The position numbers and the translations under genes were made by a program. The notes beneath the pieces are model-generated. The model made no database searches. It saw only the letters and a list, made by a program, of their open reading frames with translations, and was not told where the DNA came from. 64,000 nt of DNA, taken from contig CAYVFC010000011.1 of NCBI GenBank assembly GCA_964450715.1, positions 1 through 64,000 on the forward strand. Direction: 5' to 3'. The stretch comes from CAYVFC01 sp964450715. Its GTDB lineage: Bacteria; Myxococcota_A; Polyangia; Polyangiales; JAFGIB01. Below, piece by piece: positions 55,673-64,000 of the stretch; the first letter of the stretch is position 1, and the number at the start of each line of letters is the position of its first letter.

Positions 55673-58234
55673 ATGGCTAAAAGGGGTAGGGGCGTCTGCT
55701 CGCACGCGCGGACGCGCATGGTGAGGTGTCTGGTTTCGGCTGCCGCGGTCGCCGCGGTGCTGCTGGCGGGGAGCCTGGTCCTGGCCGAGGGGTCGAACGG
55801 GCCCGAGCTGGACGAAACCCAGTCGCTGACCGCTGCCACCGACCTGTACGTGGATATCTTCGACCACGAGAACGAGACCATTGTCTGGGAAGGCAAGGGC
55901 GGGGTAGAGGTCCACCCGCCGAGCGGCCCCATGTTCGGCGCCTACGGCGACGGCCAGAGCATCGATCCCGACGAGAACGGGATCTGGCGGCTAAACTTGC
56001 AGGAGGACCAGTTCGACCGGGACGGCAACGGCAACGTGATCCTGTCCAGCCGCGAACCCTGGGGCGTCAAGGTGCTGGGCAGGAACGGCAACGAGATCAA
56101 GGGACGGCTCTTTTCCCGGGAGTGGCGCTTCGACTGCGGCGAGTTTGCAGCGAGCTCCTCCACCACCGGCAGCTTCTACGCCCGGGTTCCGACCGGTGAC
56201 GAGCAGAGCTGGGGCGTGGTCGAGCTCAGGCTCAACGGCCTGGCCGGATACGTCTTCGAGATCTGGGGCAACCACGTCGGGGTCAACGGGCTGAACGCCG
56301 GGCGCAGCGTGCTGGAGGAGAACAACTCGGTGCAGAGCGAGTACCAGATGTACCTCAACCCGCCGGACAAGCAGGGCACCAGCTACACCCATCTCACCCC
56401 GGAGATCAGCAATTTCAACTTCATCGGCGGGACCAACGCCGGGGCGGCCAACCTGCTTCCGGGCTGTAACCAGGTCGCGCCTGGCGATACCGAGGGCCAG
56501 TTCACCTTCGATACCAATGTGCAGGGCACCTATCACATCATCTGCGACAAGAACAAGGACGGCGAGTTCGATATCGTGGCCCGGGACGACTTCCTGCTGC
56601 TGGGTCCGGCCGAGCAGGGGTACAACGCGGTGGACTGGGACGGAAAGGACAAGAACGGCGACGACTTCGACATCGGCCGCTATCGCTGCAAGCTGCGCGT
56701 CACCGTGGGCGAGTTCCACTACGTGGGCCGGGACATCGAGACCAGCTTCCTGGGTATGCGCATGTACGAGGTGGAAGACGACGGCGACAAGCGGCCGCTG
56801 AATATGTACTGGAACGACGAGCTGGTGCAGGAGTGGGCGGTCACCATGCCCGCGCCCTATGCCTATGAGGCGGCCGAGACCTCGGGCACGGAAGGGATTT
56901 ACTCGGGCGACTACGCGGCCGATCCGATCCCGGTGGGGCAGACGGTCAACACCGACGGCAACGCCCGCTCCTGGGGCGACTTCGTGACCTTTCAGGACTC
57001 GCGCGGCGAGGGCAACGGCAAGGGCAACAAGGCCTTTCTGGACACCTACACCTGGATCGCGGCCAAGCTGAGCGACGAGATGCAGGTGCGGGTGGTGGAA
57101 GGCTCCACCGACACCGACGGCGACGGGCTGCCGGACGTCGTCGAGCGCTGCGTGACCGGTACCAGCTACGACGATCCGGACAGCGACGACGACAACGTGG
57201 GCGACGAGGTGGAAACCCAGGGCGGGCAGCCGGCCATCGACACCGACGGCGACGGCGTCAACAACGGCGTGGACGAGGACGACGACGGCGACTGCGTGCC
57301 CACCATTGTCGAGGATCCGGATGGTAACGGAGATCCGACTGACGACGACACCGACGGCGACACCGACGCGAACTATCTCGACGACGACGATGACGGTGAC
57401 GGGATTCAGAGCTGCGACGAGGACGTGAACGGCAACGGAGATCCCACCGACGACGACAGCGACGGCGATGGCGTAGCGAACTACCTGGACCAGGACGACA
57501 ACGACGGGCCGCTCGGGGATCTGGACAACGACGGTGTGGTCAACCGGGACGATAACTGCCCCGAGATGTCCAACCCCGACCAGGCGGATATGGACGGCGA
57601 CGGCCAGGGCGACGTCTGCGACGACGACGTGGACGGCGACGGCGTGCTCAACGTGGAGGACAACTGCTACATCGAAAATCGTAGGGACATCGATGAGGAC
57701 GACGCGGTGACCGATATCGACGTGAGCAACGCCGATCAGACCGACGTCAACGACGACGGCATCGGCGACGCCTGTCAGCAGGACGCCGACGGCGACGGCA
57801 TACCGGACGTCATCGACAACTGCGTGGACGATCCCAACCCGGACCAGGAAGACATGGACAGCGACGGCCAGGGCGACGCCTGCGATAGCGACATCGACGG
57901 CGACGGGTTGAGCAACGAAGAAGAGGATGCGAACGGCAATGGGAAGTGGGACGAGGGCGAGGAGACCAATCCGCGCGACCCGGATACGGACGGCGGCGGG
58001 GTCTCGGACGGCGACGAGGTGAACCCCGACGAATCGTGGGGCGTGTCCGACCCGCTGGATCCAATCGACGACCCGGGGCCGCGGCAGGTGAGCGGCGGCG
58101 GCCTGTTCCACTGCGCCGCCTCGCCGGGCCCGGCGCAAAACGGCTGGACGCCGCTGCTATTGCTCGGCATCCTGCTGGCGCTGAAACAACGCAACCGGAA
58201 ACGCCGCAGTAGCTGTAACCGAACGGAGGGCTAG
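55673..58234 (+). CDS. TSP3-repeat surface protein with MYXO-CTERM-like tail
   Basis: An 853-residue exported protein. The signal peptide follows a basic start (about 1-40, ending VLAEG). A beta-rich N-terminal region includes a FlgD-like Ig segment (AVDWDGKDKNGDDFDIGRY near 320-340). From about residue 480, a long Asp-rich array of TSP3 Ca2+ repeats follows (DTDGDGLPDVVERC, DVDGDGVLNVEDNC and so on). The C-terminus has a short Cys-containing segment, a hydrophobic helix and an Arg/Lys cluster (FHCAASPG…WTPLLLLGILLAL…RNRKRR), the tripartite plan of MYXO-CTERM sorting signals. It is therefore probably cleaved and anchored on the cell surface. AGGAGG gives a firm start. It sits 6 nt before the OmpA-type gene. 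Confidence 0.87.
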   Translation: MAKRGRGVCSHARTRMVRCLVSAAAVAAVLLAGSLVLAEGSNGPELDETQSLTAATDLYVDIFDHENETIVWEGKGGVEVHPPSGPMFGAYGDGQSIDPDENGIWRLNLQEDQFDRDGNGNVILSSREPWGVKVLGRNGNEIKGRLFSREWRFDCGEFAASSSTTGSFYARVPTGDEQSWGVVELRLNGLAGYVFEIWGNHVGVNGLNAGRSVLEENNSVQSEYQMYLNPPDKQGTSYTHLTPEISNFNFIGGTNAGAANLLPGCNQVAPGDTEGQFTFDTNVQGTYHIICDKNKDGEFDIVARDDFLLLGPAEQGYNAVDWDGKDKNGDDFDIGRYRCKLRVTVGEFHYVGRDIETSFLGMRMYEVEDDGDKRPLNMYWNDELVQEWAVTMPAPYAYEAAETSGTEGIYSGDYAADPIPVGQTVNTDGNARSWGDFVTFQDSRGEGNGKGNKAFLDTYTWIAAKLSDEMQVRVVEGSTDTDGDGLPDVVERCVTGTSYDDPDSDDDNVGDEVETQGGQPAIDTDGDGVNNGVDEDDDGDCVPTIVEDPDGNGDPTDDDTDGDTDANYLDDDDDGDGIQSCDEDVNGNGDPTDDDSDGDGVANYLDQDDNDGPLGDLDNDGVVNRDDNCPEMSNPDQADMDGDGQGDVCDDDVDGDGVLNVEDNCYIENRRDIDEDDAVTDIDVSNADQTDVNDDGIGDACQQDADGDGIPDVIDNCVDDPNPDQEDMDSDGQGDACDSDIDGDGLSNEEEDANGNGKWDEGEETNPRDPDTDGGGVSDGDEVNPDESWGVSDPLDPIDDPGPRQVSGGGLFHCAASPGPAQNGWTPLLLLGILLALKQRNRKRRSSCNRTEG

Positions 58235-58240
58235 GGCGCC

Positions 58241-60178
58241 ATGCGGAAACTCATCGTACAGAGCGGTAGTGCTCTGGCGGGTCTATCGATCTGCCTTCTG
58301 GCCGGCGCGGCTCTGGCGCAGGACAAGTTCGACGTGCAGCAGTTCAATCCGGCTCCCAGCCAGCACACCAACGGACTGGGGGTGTGGACCTCGGACGTCT
58401 CTCCGGATCTCACCTTCGAGGTCGGTTTTTTGGGCCACTACTCTGACGATCCCCTGGTGCTGCGCTCGTATACCGGCAGGCGCCTGGAGAGCATCGTGGG
58501 CGGACAGCTCACCGTGGACGTGATCGGGAGCATCAGCCTCTTCGACAGGCTGGAGATCAACCTGGATGTGCCGGTCATACTTCTACAGAGCGGCGAGTCG
58601 CTGACCGGGGGCGCCGGAACTCTGAACCTGGATGCCTCTGACGCTGGGTTCGGGGTAGGCGATATCCGACTGGCCCCCAAGCTGATGATCGTCAACACCG
58701 ATACCGAGCAGAGCCCGGGCGGGGTGGGCCTGGCGCTGGTGCTGGACACCTACTTTCCCAGCGGCAACGAGGAGTATTACCAGGGCGGCGAGTTCCGCTT
58801 TTTGCCCATGCTGGTGCTGGACGGCATCTGGCGGCAGGGGCACCGCTTCATGCTCAACGTGGGCTACATGTTCCGCCGCTCGTCGGACATTGCCGACCTG
58901 AAGGTGGATAGCTCGATCAGGTGGGGTGCGGGCCTGTACTGGAAGATCATCAGCAAGTTCCACCTCATTCTGCCGGAGGCGCGCGGCAGCGCCGTGCTCA
59001 CCGCCGACAAGATAGAGCCCGAGGAGTTCCCCACCGAGATCGACGTGGGATTCCGTGTCCTGCCCATCGAGCAGATCGCCATCACCGCGGCGGGAGGCTC
59101 CGGGCTCTACCAGGGCTTCGGCGCCCCGGACTGGCGCGCCATGGTCGGCTTCAGCTGGCGCCAGATACCGGATGCAGACCGGGACCAGGACGGCTACCCC
59201 AATCCGGAGGACAAGTGTCCGGACGATCCGGAGGACTTCGACCAGTTCGAGGACGAGGACGGCTGTCCCGAGCCCGACAACGACCAGGACAAGGTGCTCG
59301 ACCCGGATGACAAGTGCCCGCTCGACCCGGAGGACCGCGAAGGGTTCGAGGACGAGGACGGTTGCCCGGATCCGGACAACGATCAGGACCGGATCCTGGA
59401 CAAGGACGACAGCTGCCCGAACGATCCGGAGGACTACGACCAGTTCGAGGACGAGAACGGCTGTCCCGATCCGGACAACGACCAGGACAAGATCCTGGAC
59501 GCGGACGACCAGTGCCCGAACAAGCCGGAGGATATGAACGGCGTGGCGGACGAGGACGGCTGCCCCGAGGTGGATACCGACGGCGACGGGCTGCTCGATC
59601 CCAACGACAAGTGCCCCAAGGATCCGGAGGACAAGGACGAGTTCGAGGACGAGGACGGTTGCCCGGATCCGGACAACGACCAGGACCGCATCCTGGACGT
59701 GGACGACAAGTGTCCGCTGGAGCCCGAGGTCTGGAACGGCCACAAGGACGAGGACGGTTGCCCGGACAAGGCGCTGATCACCGTCACCTGCGAGAAGATC
59801 GAGATCCACCAGAAGGTCTACTTCAAGTTCAACGACGACAAGATCATGAGGAAGTCCTTCAAGATGCTCGACCAGATCGCCGCCGTGCTGGCCTCGCGCG
59901 CGGATCTGAAGAAGATCCGGGTCGAGGGGCATACCGACGACAAGGGCTCGGACGAGTACAACCTCGACCTGTCCACGCGGCGGGCGGCCTCGGTGCTCAA
60001 CTACCTGGCCGGAAAGGGCGTGGCCGCCGAGCGGCTCGTTTCCCAGGGGTTCGGCGAGAGCCAGCCTATCGCGGACAACAAGACCAGGAAGGGACGGGCG
60101 GAGAACCGCCGGGTCGAGTTCATGATCATCGAGCAGGAAGGCTGCGCCGACCAGCCGCAGCAGCAAGCGCAGCCCTGA
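58241..60178 (+). CDS. TSP3-repeat OmpA-family outer-membrane protein
   Basis: A 645-residue exported protein with a signal peptide (about 1-26, ending ALAQD). A beta-barrel of about 290 residues is followed by an array of TSP3 repeats (about 310-505: DNDQDRILDKDDSCPNDPED, GLLDPNDKCPKDPED and so on). An OmpA C-terminal peptidoglycan-binding domain (about 525-635) contains VYFKFNDDKI, IRVEGHTDDKG and NRRVEFMII. It is a full-length paralogue of the interrupted gene at 10778. It starts 6 nt after the MYXO-CTERM-like gene; GGAGGG upstream supports the ATG. Together the two likely form a Ca2+-dependent surface complex with one partner anchored to peptidoglycan. Confidence 0.9.
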   Translation: MRKLIVQSGSALAGLSICLLAGAALAQDKFDVQQFNPAPSQHTNGLGVWTSDVSPDLTFEVGFLGHYSDDPLVLRSYTGRRLESIVGGQLTVDVIGSISLFDRLEINLDVPVILLQSGESLTGGAGTLNLDASDAGFGVGDIRLAPKLMIVNTDTEQSPGGVGLALVLDTYFPSGNEEYYQGGEFRFLPMLVLDGIWRQGHRFMLNVGYMFRRSSDIADLKVDSSIRWGAGLYWKIISKFHLILPEARGSAVLTADKIEPEEFPTEIDVGFRVLPIEQIAITAAGGSGLYQGFGAPDWRAMVGFSWRQIPDADRDQDGYPNPEDKCPDDPEDFDQFEDEDGCPEPDNDQDKVLDPDDKCPLDPEDREGFEDEDGCPDPDNDQDRILDKDDSCPNDPEDYDQFEDENGCPDPDNDQDKILDADDQCPNKPEDMNGVADEDGCPEVDTDGDGLLDPNDKCPKDPEDKDEFEDEDGCPDPDNDQDRILDVDDKCPLEPEVWNGHKDEDGCPDKALITVTCEKIEIHQKVYFKFNDDKIMRKSFKMLDQIAAVLASRADLKKIRVEGHTDDKGSDEYNLDLSTRRAASVLNYLAGKGVAAERLVSQGFGESQPIADNKTRKGRAENRRVEFMIIEQEGCADQPQQQAQP

Positions 60179-60186
60179 CCGATGCT

Positions 60187-60217
60187 CCCCCGGGGAGGGG
60201 GCGAGCCCCTCCCCTAC
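60187..60217. terminator. Bidirectional hairpin between TSP3-OmpA and kinase genes
   Basis: CCGGGGAGGGGGC-gag-CCCCTCCCCTACGG forms a strong stem between the convergent stop codons at 60178 and 60246. It is the fourth copy of the GTAGGGG family, again at a gene end. Confidence 0.6.
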
Positions 60218-60245
60218 GGCGTCGGCGCCTGCGGCGGGCGATCAA

Positions 60246-63200
60246 CTACGCCGTGTAAACGGTGGCGACGTCGCCCGCGTCGAGCAGGGATTTGCTGACG
60301 GACGCGATCGCCTCCCCGGGAAAGCGGAACTCCCTTCCGGGCTCCAGGACCAGCACGGCGATTCCGGTAATGGCTTGGCCGTGGTCGGTGTTGTGGTTCA
60401 ACAGCAAGGGGCGGAGCAGCCCTCCCCCATACCCGGACCAGTCGCTCTTCATATCCGCCGGGGTCTCCCGGTCGTAGCTGGTCATGGTGACCTCTTCGCC
60501 CGCTTCGATCTCGGCGGACAGATACCGTTCGACCATCGGATCGAGATCGGCCGGGGTCGGTTGCTCACCGGACGTGGCCGACAGGGAAGGGCCGTCCCTC
60601 TGTATCGTATAGAGAAAGCCTCCCCAGGCACCGCTCTGCTCGACGAGTATCTGCAGGGCGACCTCGGCGCGTTCTCTCGGCCCCTGGCAGTCGGTCAACA
60701 TGTCGGCGATGGCGGCGGCTTTCTCCGGTCCCTCGAGCGCCGTGTTCCCCGTGTCCAGACCGAGCTCTTCCCAGACGAATAGCTTCGCGGCGCGAGCATC
60801 GGCCACCAGCTTGTCGTACCTCGCCGTCAGGCTGGTGTTCTTTCCTATCCGGTATTGGTCGGAGCAGAGCCGCGCATGGGTGCGGAAAGCCTCTTCGTCC
60901 GCCATGCAGAGAGCGACGCGGGCGCGGTTTTCCAGGGAGGTCCCCAGGTTGATCCCGGTGGCATCGATAGCCCGGTAGCTGTCGATCACCTCGTCGGCGT
61001 GCCGTACCGCCTCTTCGAACTGCCCGGCTGCCGCTTCGGCCAGCGCCAGCGGCCTCTTGATGTAGTTACAGATGATGCCGAGACCGTTCGCCTCGCCGAG
61101 CTGCAGAAACTCCCGGCCTTGCCGCACCGCCTCGGGGATGCGCTCGAGATCGACCAGGACCTGGATCAGCGAACCGGCGCTGCAGGGCCAGGCGGTGTGA
61201 TCGCCAGGAGCGGCGGCCTGCAGCGCCTCTCGAAACGCCATCATCGCGCTCTGGTAATCGCCGCGTAGCCTCTGGTACTCGCCACGCGCGTAGGAAAGGA
61301 TGGGGCGCCAGGTCGGGAATTGCTCGGCCATCTTTTCGATTTCAGAGAGCGTCTGCTTCATCCGCATCAGATCGTCCGAGGAGGAGTAGACCAGAGCCTC
61401 GGTGAACAGGTGGGTGCCCTCGAAATACTGGATGGGGCTGTTCTGGATCTGCAGCAGCTCGATCTGCTTCTTGCTCTGTTCGGATCTCTCCGTATCGCCC
61501 TGGCGCAGGTAGTAGACCAGGCGAATTCGGTGGGCGTTGACCCGAAAGGCGGAATTCTCCTCGATCTCGCTCGCCCATTGCAGCGCCGAGGCGGTTCCCA
61601 GGCTCGCGTCGATCATTCCCACCGCGTACATCACCGAGAGCTTGATGAAGAGATAGCGCGATTCGTCCAGCCCGGCGTGGTCGGGTTGCGCCATCCTCTC
61701 CAGGAGCTCGACGTATCCTTGGCGGGCGACCTGGTAACGGGCAGCGGTCAGGTGTGAGGTGCTCCGGGCGTTTATCTCGGCTACCCAGAGCGCGGGCGTG
61801 AGCGGCACCAGGGGCTCGAGAGACGGCACCCCGGCGATCAGGGGATGGTCGAAGGCGGTTCCCGCGATCTTGATCGCCAGTACCACCGCTTGCACCAGCT
61901 GGAAGATCGCCTCGAAGGGGGACAGTACCTTCTCGGAGCCCGGGGCAGCGTCGTGGCGCTGTTGACACAGCTCCAGAGCGCGCTTCAGGCGCTCCGAAGG
62001 TTCCAGGGTAGCGGGAAGCTCGTGATAATCGGCCAGGGCGCTGAGGTGATAGAGGACCCGGATCAATTCGACCAGCGACGCCTTGCTGGACGCATCCTTG
62101 ACGATGCTGTGATTGACGAAATCGCGGTGCAGCCAAAAGGCCTGGCTCTTCGGTCTAGCGAGACGCGCGCAGACTCCGCGCAAGCTCTCGAAGGTCTCGA
62201 CCCAGTCGCGCGGCAACGATTGCACGTACGAGTAGCGGTGCTCGGCGCTCTTCTCGAATCGGTCGCGGTTTTCCTGGTTGACCCGTAGCAGCGCATCCAG
62301 GGCGCGTTCCTCCTCACCCGCCCGCAAAAGGTGTTGCGCCACGCGAAAGCCCTCGTGCTCGCGCGTTTCGAACAACGCGGCCAGCCGCAGGTGAAGGGCG
62401 CGTTGCCTCTCCCCGTCCATCTTCTTCAGCAGCTCATCCACCCACCCCTGATGGCTCACGCCGTAGAACTCTCCGTCGCTCGACAGCACCTTGGAGCAGA
62501 GCAGCTCGTCCAAGTATCGCATGGTCCGGGCGGGATCGCCGTGCTCGGTCAGCAGCCGGCACTCTTCGAAGCAGAAGCTTCGCTCCGGGCTCAGGGCGAT
62601 GGTCTGGGCCAGTTGACGCGCCTGGCTACCGAGCTTCTCGATGGCGGCCCGGATCGCCTCCCCGAGCGTCGCGGGAAAGTCCCTGGCTTCGATCCGGCTC
62701 GGCAGGGTCCAGCTGCCGGTCGCCTGTCGGACCACGCCCTTGTCCACCAGCTCTTCTGCCAGCTGCATGATGGCACGGGGGTTTCCCCCGGTCATGGCGT
62801 AGAGCCGGTCCGAGAGCAACTTGAGATTGGGGGCGTCTCCGAAGACTGAACCCAAAAGCTCTTCGGTGTGCTCGAGGGTGAGATTCCTCAGCTTAACCGC
62901 AGCACCGGTCTCGGACAGGAGCTTGAGCGCTACCGGTGACGTTCCGGAAGCGCCGGTGCGACGGGTTACGGCTACCACGATCTTCTCGCTGGCGACCTCG
63001 TGGGCGAGAAAGGCGAGGAAGGCCGCCGACGGCTCGTCGATCTCGTGCAGGTCATCGACCGCCAGCAGCAGGCAGCGTTGACGGCCGATCTCGAGCAAGA
63101 AATCGCGCAGTACCGATTGCAGTCGAGGGCGGAGCTGGTGAGGGCTGTCGAACGACTCGAGCTCCACTCGCTCGCTTTCCGGGGGCGGGGGCGGTACCGA

Positions 63201-64000
63201 ACGACCGCGGCGCCATACCTCGGCTCTCGGATCGCCGGACGCGACAACGCCCGGCGATTCCGCGCCGGTTTCTTCCGGGGCGGTCTCGACCGGTGAGCCG
63301 TTCGTACCGTCCGGTGCAGGGTCGGAGGGAAGGCTCGTTTCGGGGGCGTCCCCGGGCGGACGCGAACCGCGCCTGCGCGCGTCGACCGTCGGCTGGATCA
63401 GCTCGCTCGAGAGGTGGCCGAGCACGGGAAGACGGGGCTGTATCGCCGGCAGCGCCAGCTCCGGCAGCGCTTCCAGCAACTGCAAGAGGATCGTCCGTAC
63501 GACCCCCCAGTCACCGGTATGGCTGTCGCTCGCCTCGGCTCTGAGGACGGTCGCTCCGGCCAGCTTGCCCTCCAGGACGCAGGCGTCCAGGAACCTGGAA
63601 CGGCCCACGCCTTCGTCGCCTTCGATCATTACCGTTCCGCCGCGGCTGCCCAGGGCGCGCAGCATGAGCTTGCGAACGCGCAACAGCTGATCGTTGCGAC
63701 CGACCAGCGTCGGAGTCGACAGGTAGGCGTGCGAGGCGACGAGCTGCTCGTCGATGGTCAGTCCCGCGATGGCGCTCAAGCGCTCCATCACCTCGACGGC
63801 GTTCGTCGGCCGGCCCAGTGGATCGAGGCTGATCAGGGACATCACCAGTTGATCCAGCTCCTTCGGGATATCTTCTACATAGATGGAGGGCGGTCTGGGC
63901 AGCGAACGCCAGTGGCTGCGCAACTCGGCAAAGGAGGTGGCGGGATAGGCGTTGCGTCCGGTCAGCACGAAATAGGCCGTGGCGCCGAGCGAGTAGAGGT
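60246..64000 (-). CDS. Ser/Thr protein kinase-AAA/TPR fusion protein (5' end outside window)
   Basis: The C-terminal 1,250 or so residues of a very large protein; the frame is open to the window edge. The visible part begins in a Hanks-type kinase C-lobe (LYSLGATAYFVLTGRNAYPA, then the conserved Arg near DPLGRPTN). A STAND/AAA_16-type ATPase follows: Walker A-like IEGDEGVGRSRFL, in which the usual Lys is Arg, and Walker B LLLAVDDLHEID. Long helical TPR-like repeats come next. A GAF-like C-terminal domain (about the last 140 residues, starting LVEQSGAWGGFLYTIQRDG) ends the protein. This is the PknK/MalT-like plan of large signalling kinases. Its gene ends convergently with the TSP3-OmpA operon across a hairpin. 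Confidence 0.88.
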   Translation of the reverse strand, partial: LYSLGATAYFVLTGRNAYPATSFAELRSHWRSLPRPPSIYVEDIPKELDQLVMSLISLDPLGRPTNAVEVMERLSAIAGLTIDEQLVASHAYLSTPTLVGRNDQLLRVRKLMLRALGSRGGTVMIEGDEGVGRSRFLDACVLEGKLAGATVLRAEASDSHTGDWGVVRTILLQLLEALPELALPAIQPRLPVLGHLSSELIQPTVDARRRGSRPPGDAPETSLPSDPAPDGTNGSPVETAPEETGAESPGVVASGDPRAEVWRRGRSVPPPPPESERVELESFDSPHQLRPRLQSVLRDFLLEIGRQRCLLLAVDDLHEIDEPSAAFLAFLAHEVASEKIVVAVTRRTGASGTSPVALKLLSETGAAVKLRNLTLEHTEELLGSVFGDAPNLKLLSDRLYAMTGGNPRAIMQLAEELVDKGVVRQATGSWTLPSRIEARDFPATLGEAIRAAIEKLGSQARQLAQTIALSPERSFCFEECRLLTEHGDPARTMRYLDELLCSKVLSSDGEFYGVSHQGWVDELLKKMDGERQRALHLRLAALFETREHEGFRVAQHLLRAGEEERALDALLRVNQENRDRFEKSAEHRYSYVQSLPRDWVETFESLRGVCARLARPKSQAFWLHRDFVNHSIVKDASSKASLVELIRVLYHLSALADYHELPATLEPSERLKRALELCQQRHDAAPGSEKVLSPFEAIFQLVQAVVLAIKIAGTAFDHPLIAGVPSLEPLVPLTPALWVAEINARSTSHLTAARYQVARQGYVELLERMAQPDHAGLDESRYLFIKLSVMYAVGMIDASLGTASALQWASEIEENSAFRVNAHRIRLVYYLRQGDTERSEQSKKQIELLQIQNSPIQYFEGTHLFTEALVYSSSDDLMRMKQTLSEIEKMAEQFPTWRPILSYARGEYQRLRGDYQSAMMAFREALQAAAPGDHTAWPCSAGSLIQVLVDLERIPEAVRQGREFLQLGEANGLGIICNYIKRPLALAEAAAGQFEEAVRHADEVIDSYRAIDATGINLGTSLENRARVALCMADEEAFRTHARLCSDQYRIGKNTSLTARYDKLVADARAAKLFVWEELGLDTGNTALEGPEKAAAIADMLTDCQGPRERAEVALQILVEQSGAWGGFLYTIQRDGPSLSATSGEQPTPADLDPMVERYLSAEIEAGEEVTMTSYDRETPADMKSDWSGYGGGLLRPLLLNHNTDHGQAITGIAVLVLEPGREFRFPGEAIASVSKSLLDAGDVATVYTA

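Overview
The window looks like chromosome from a GC-rich, Gram-negative, Myxococcota-like (former Deltaproteobacteria) bacterium. The evidence is three surface proteins with thrombospondin type-3 (TSP3) calcium repeats, two of them ending in OmpA domains and one in a MYXO-CTERM-like tail; VWA and Cys-rich lipoproteins; tandem-FHA and DUF4388-like proteins; very long TPR proteins; and a Ser/Thr kinase fused to an AAA/TPR/GAF-like region. The species cannot be fixed from sequence alone. Two runs of exactly 100 N (11307-11406 and 23928-24027) show this is a scaffolded assembly. Both fall inside in-frame tandem repeats, so the apparent frameshifts there are artefacts.

Layout. 1-10.7 kb is a mixed housekeeping/accessory stretch: EF-hand protein, sulfatase, SppA, a SAM methyltransferase, a small protein whose gene carries a palindromic repeat, Hsp20, NadA, a cystathionine-synthase-like enzyme, a membrane protein and a YkvA-like protein. 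10.8-26.2 kb is rich in signalling and scaffold proteins: TSP3-OmpA, tandem FHA/TPR, MtnP with a PfkB kinase, tRNA-Leu, PanD, PilZ, Csp, a giant TPR protein and a MerR-TPR fusion. 26.3-39.8 kb is almost all on the minus strand: a CNNM/CorC-like protein, ArgG, an operon of a J-domain protein, an Hsp70 and a small partner, and a tightly packed xerC-hslV-hslU-argB-argD-argF operon with ATGA/GTGA overlaps.

40.1-48.6 kb is an accessory island. A three-gene cassette (Cys-rich lipoprotein, OprO/P-like outer-membrane barrel, small PstS-like periplasmic protein) occurs twice in tandem. All three pairs have the same lengths (234, 520 and 146 aa) and the same stop/start overlap. Upstream lie a response regulator with one normal and one degenerate receiver, and a VWA lipoprotein. 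48.7-51.8 kb holds a TetR regulator, a DUF4388/J-like protein and an E/P-rich lipoprotein. The DUF4388/J-like gene is preceded by an unusual ~195-nt leader: a TATAAT box, then a 27-nt inverted repeat enclosing nested hairpins, then an anti-Shine-Dalgarno/Shine-Dalgarno pair. 51.9-60.2 kb carries a Tat-signal AmrS-type radical SAM protein, a membrane-embedded spermidine-synthase-like protein and a two-gene TSP3/OmpA surface operon. The window ends inside the kinase-AAA gene.

Non-coding patterns that cut across genes are: a dispersed palindrome with TGTCATTTCGA ends (four sites, one inside a reading frame); a GTAGGGGAGGGG hairpin family at gene ends, including two convergent junctions; a REP-like cluster beside the tRNA; and recurrent TANNNT boxes 6-9 nt before start codons that lack Shine-Dalgarno sequences, suggesting frequent leaderless transcription. 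The most interesting candidates for something new are the duplicated lipoprotein-barrel-binding-protein cassette, the structured leader at 50.55-50.76 kb, and a small shared C-terminal/N-terminal module linking two J-type proteins and the Hsp70 operon partner.
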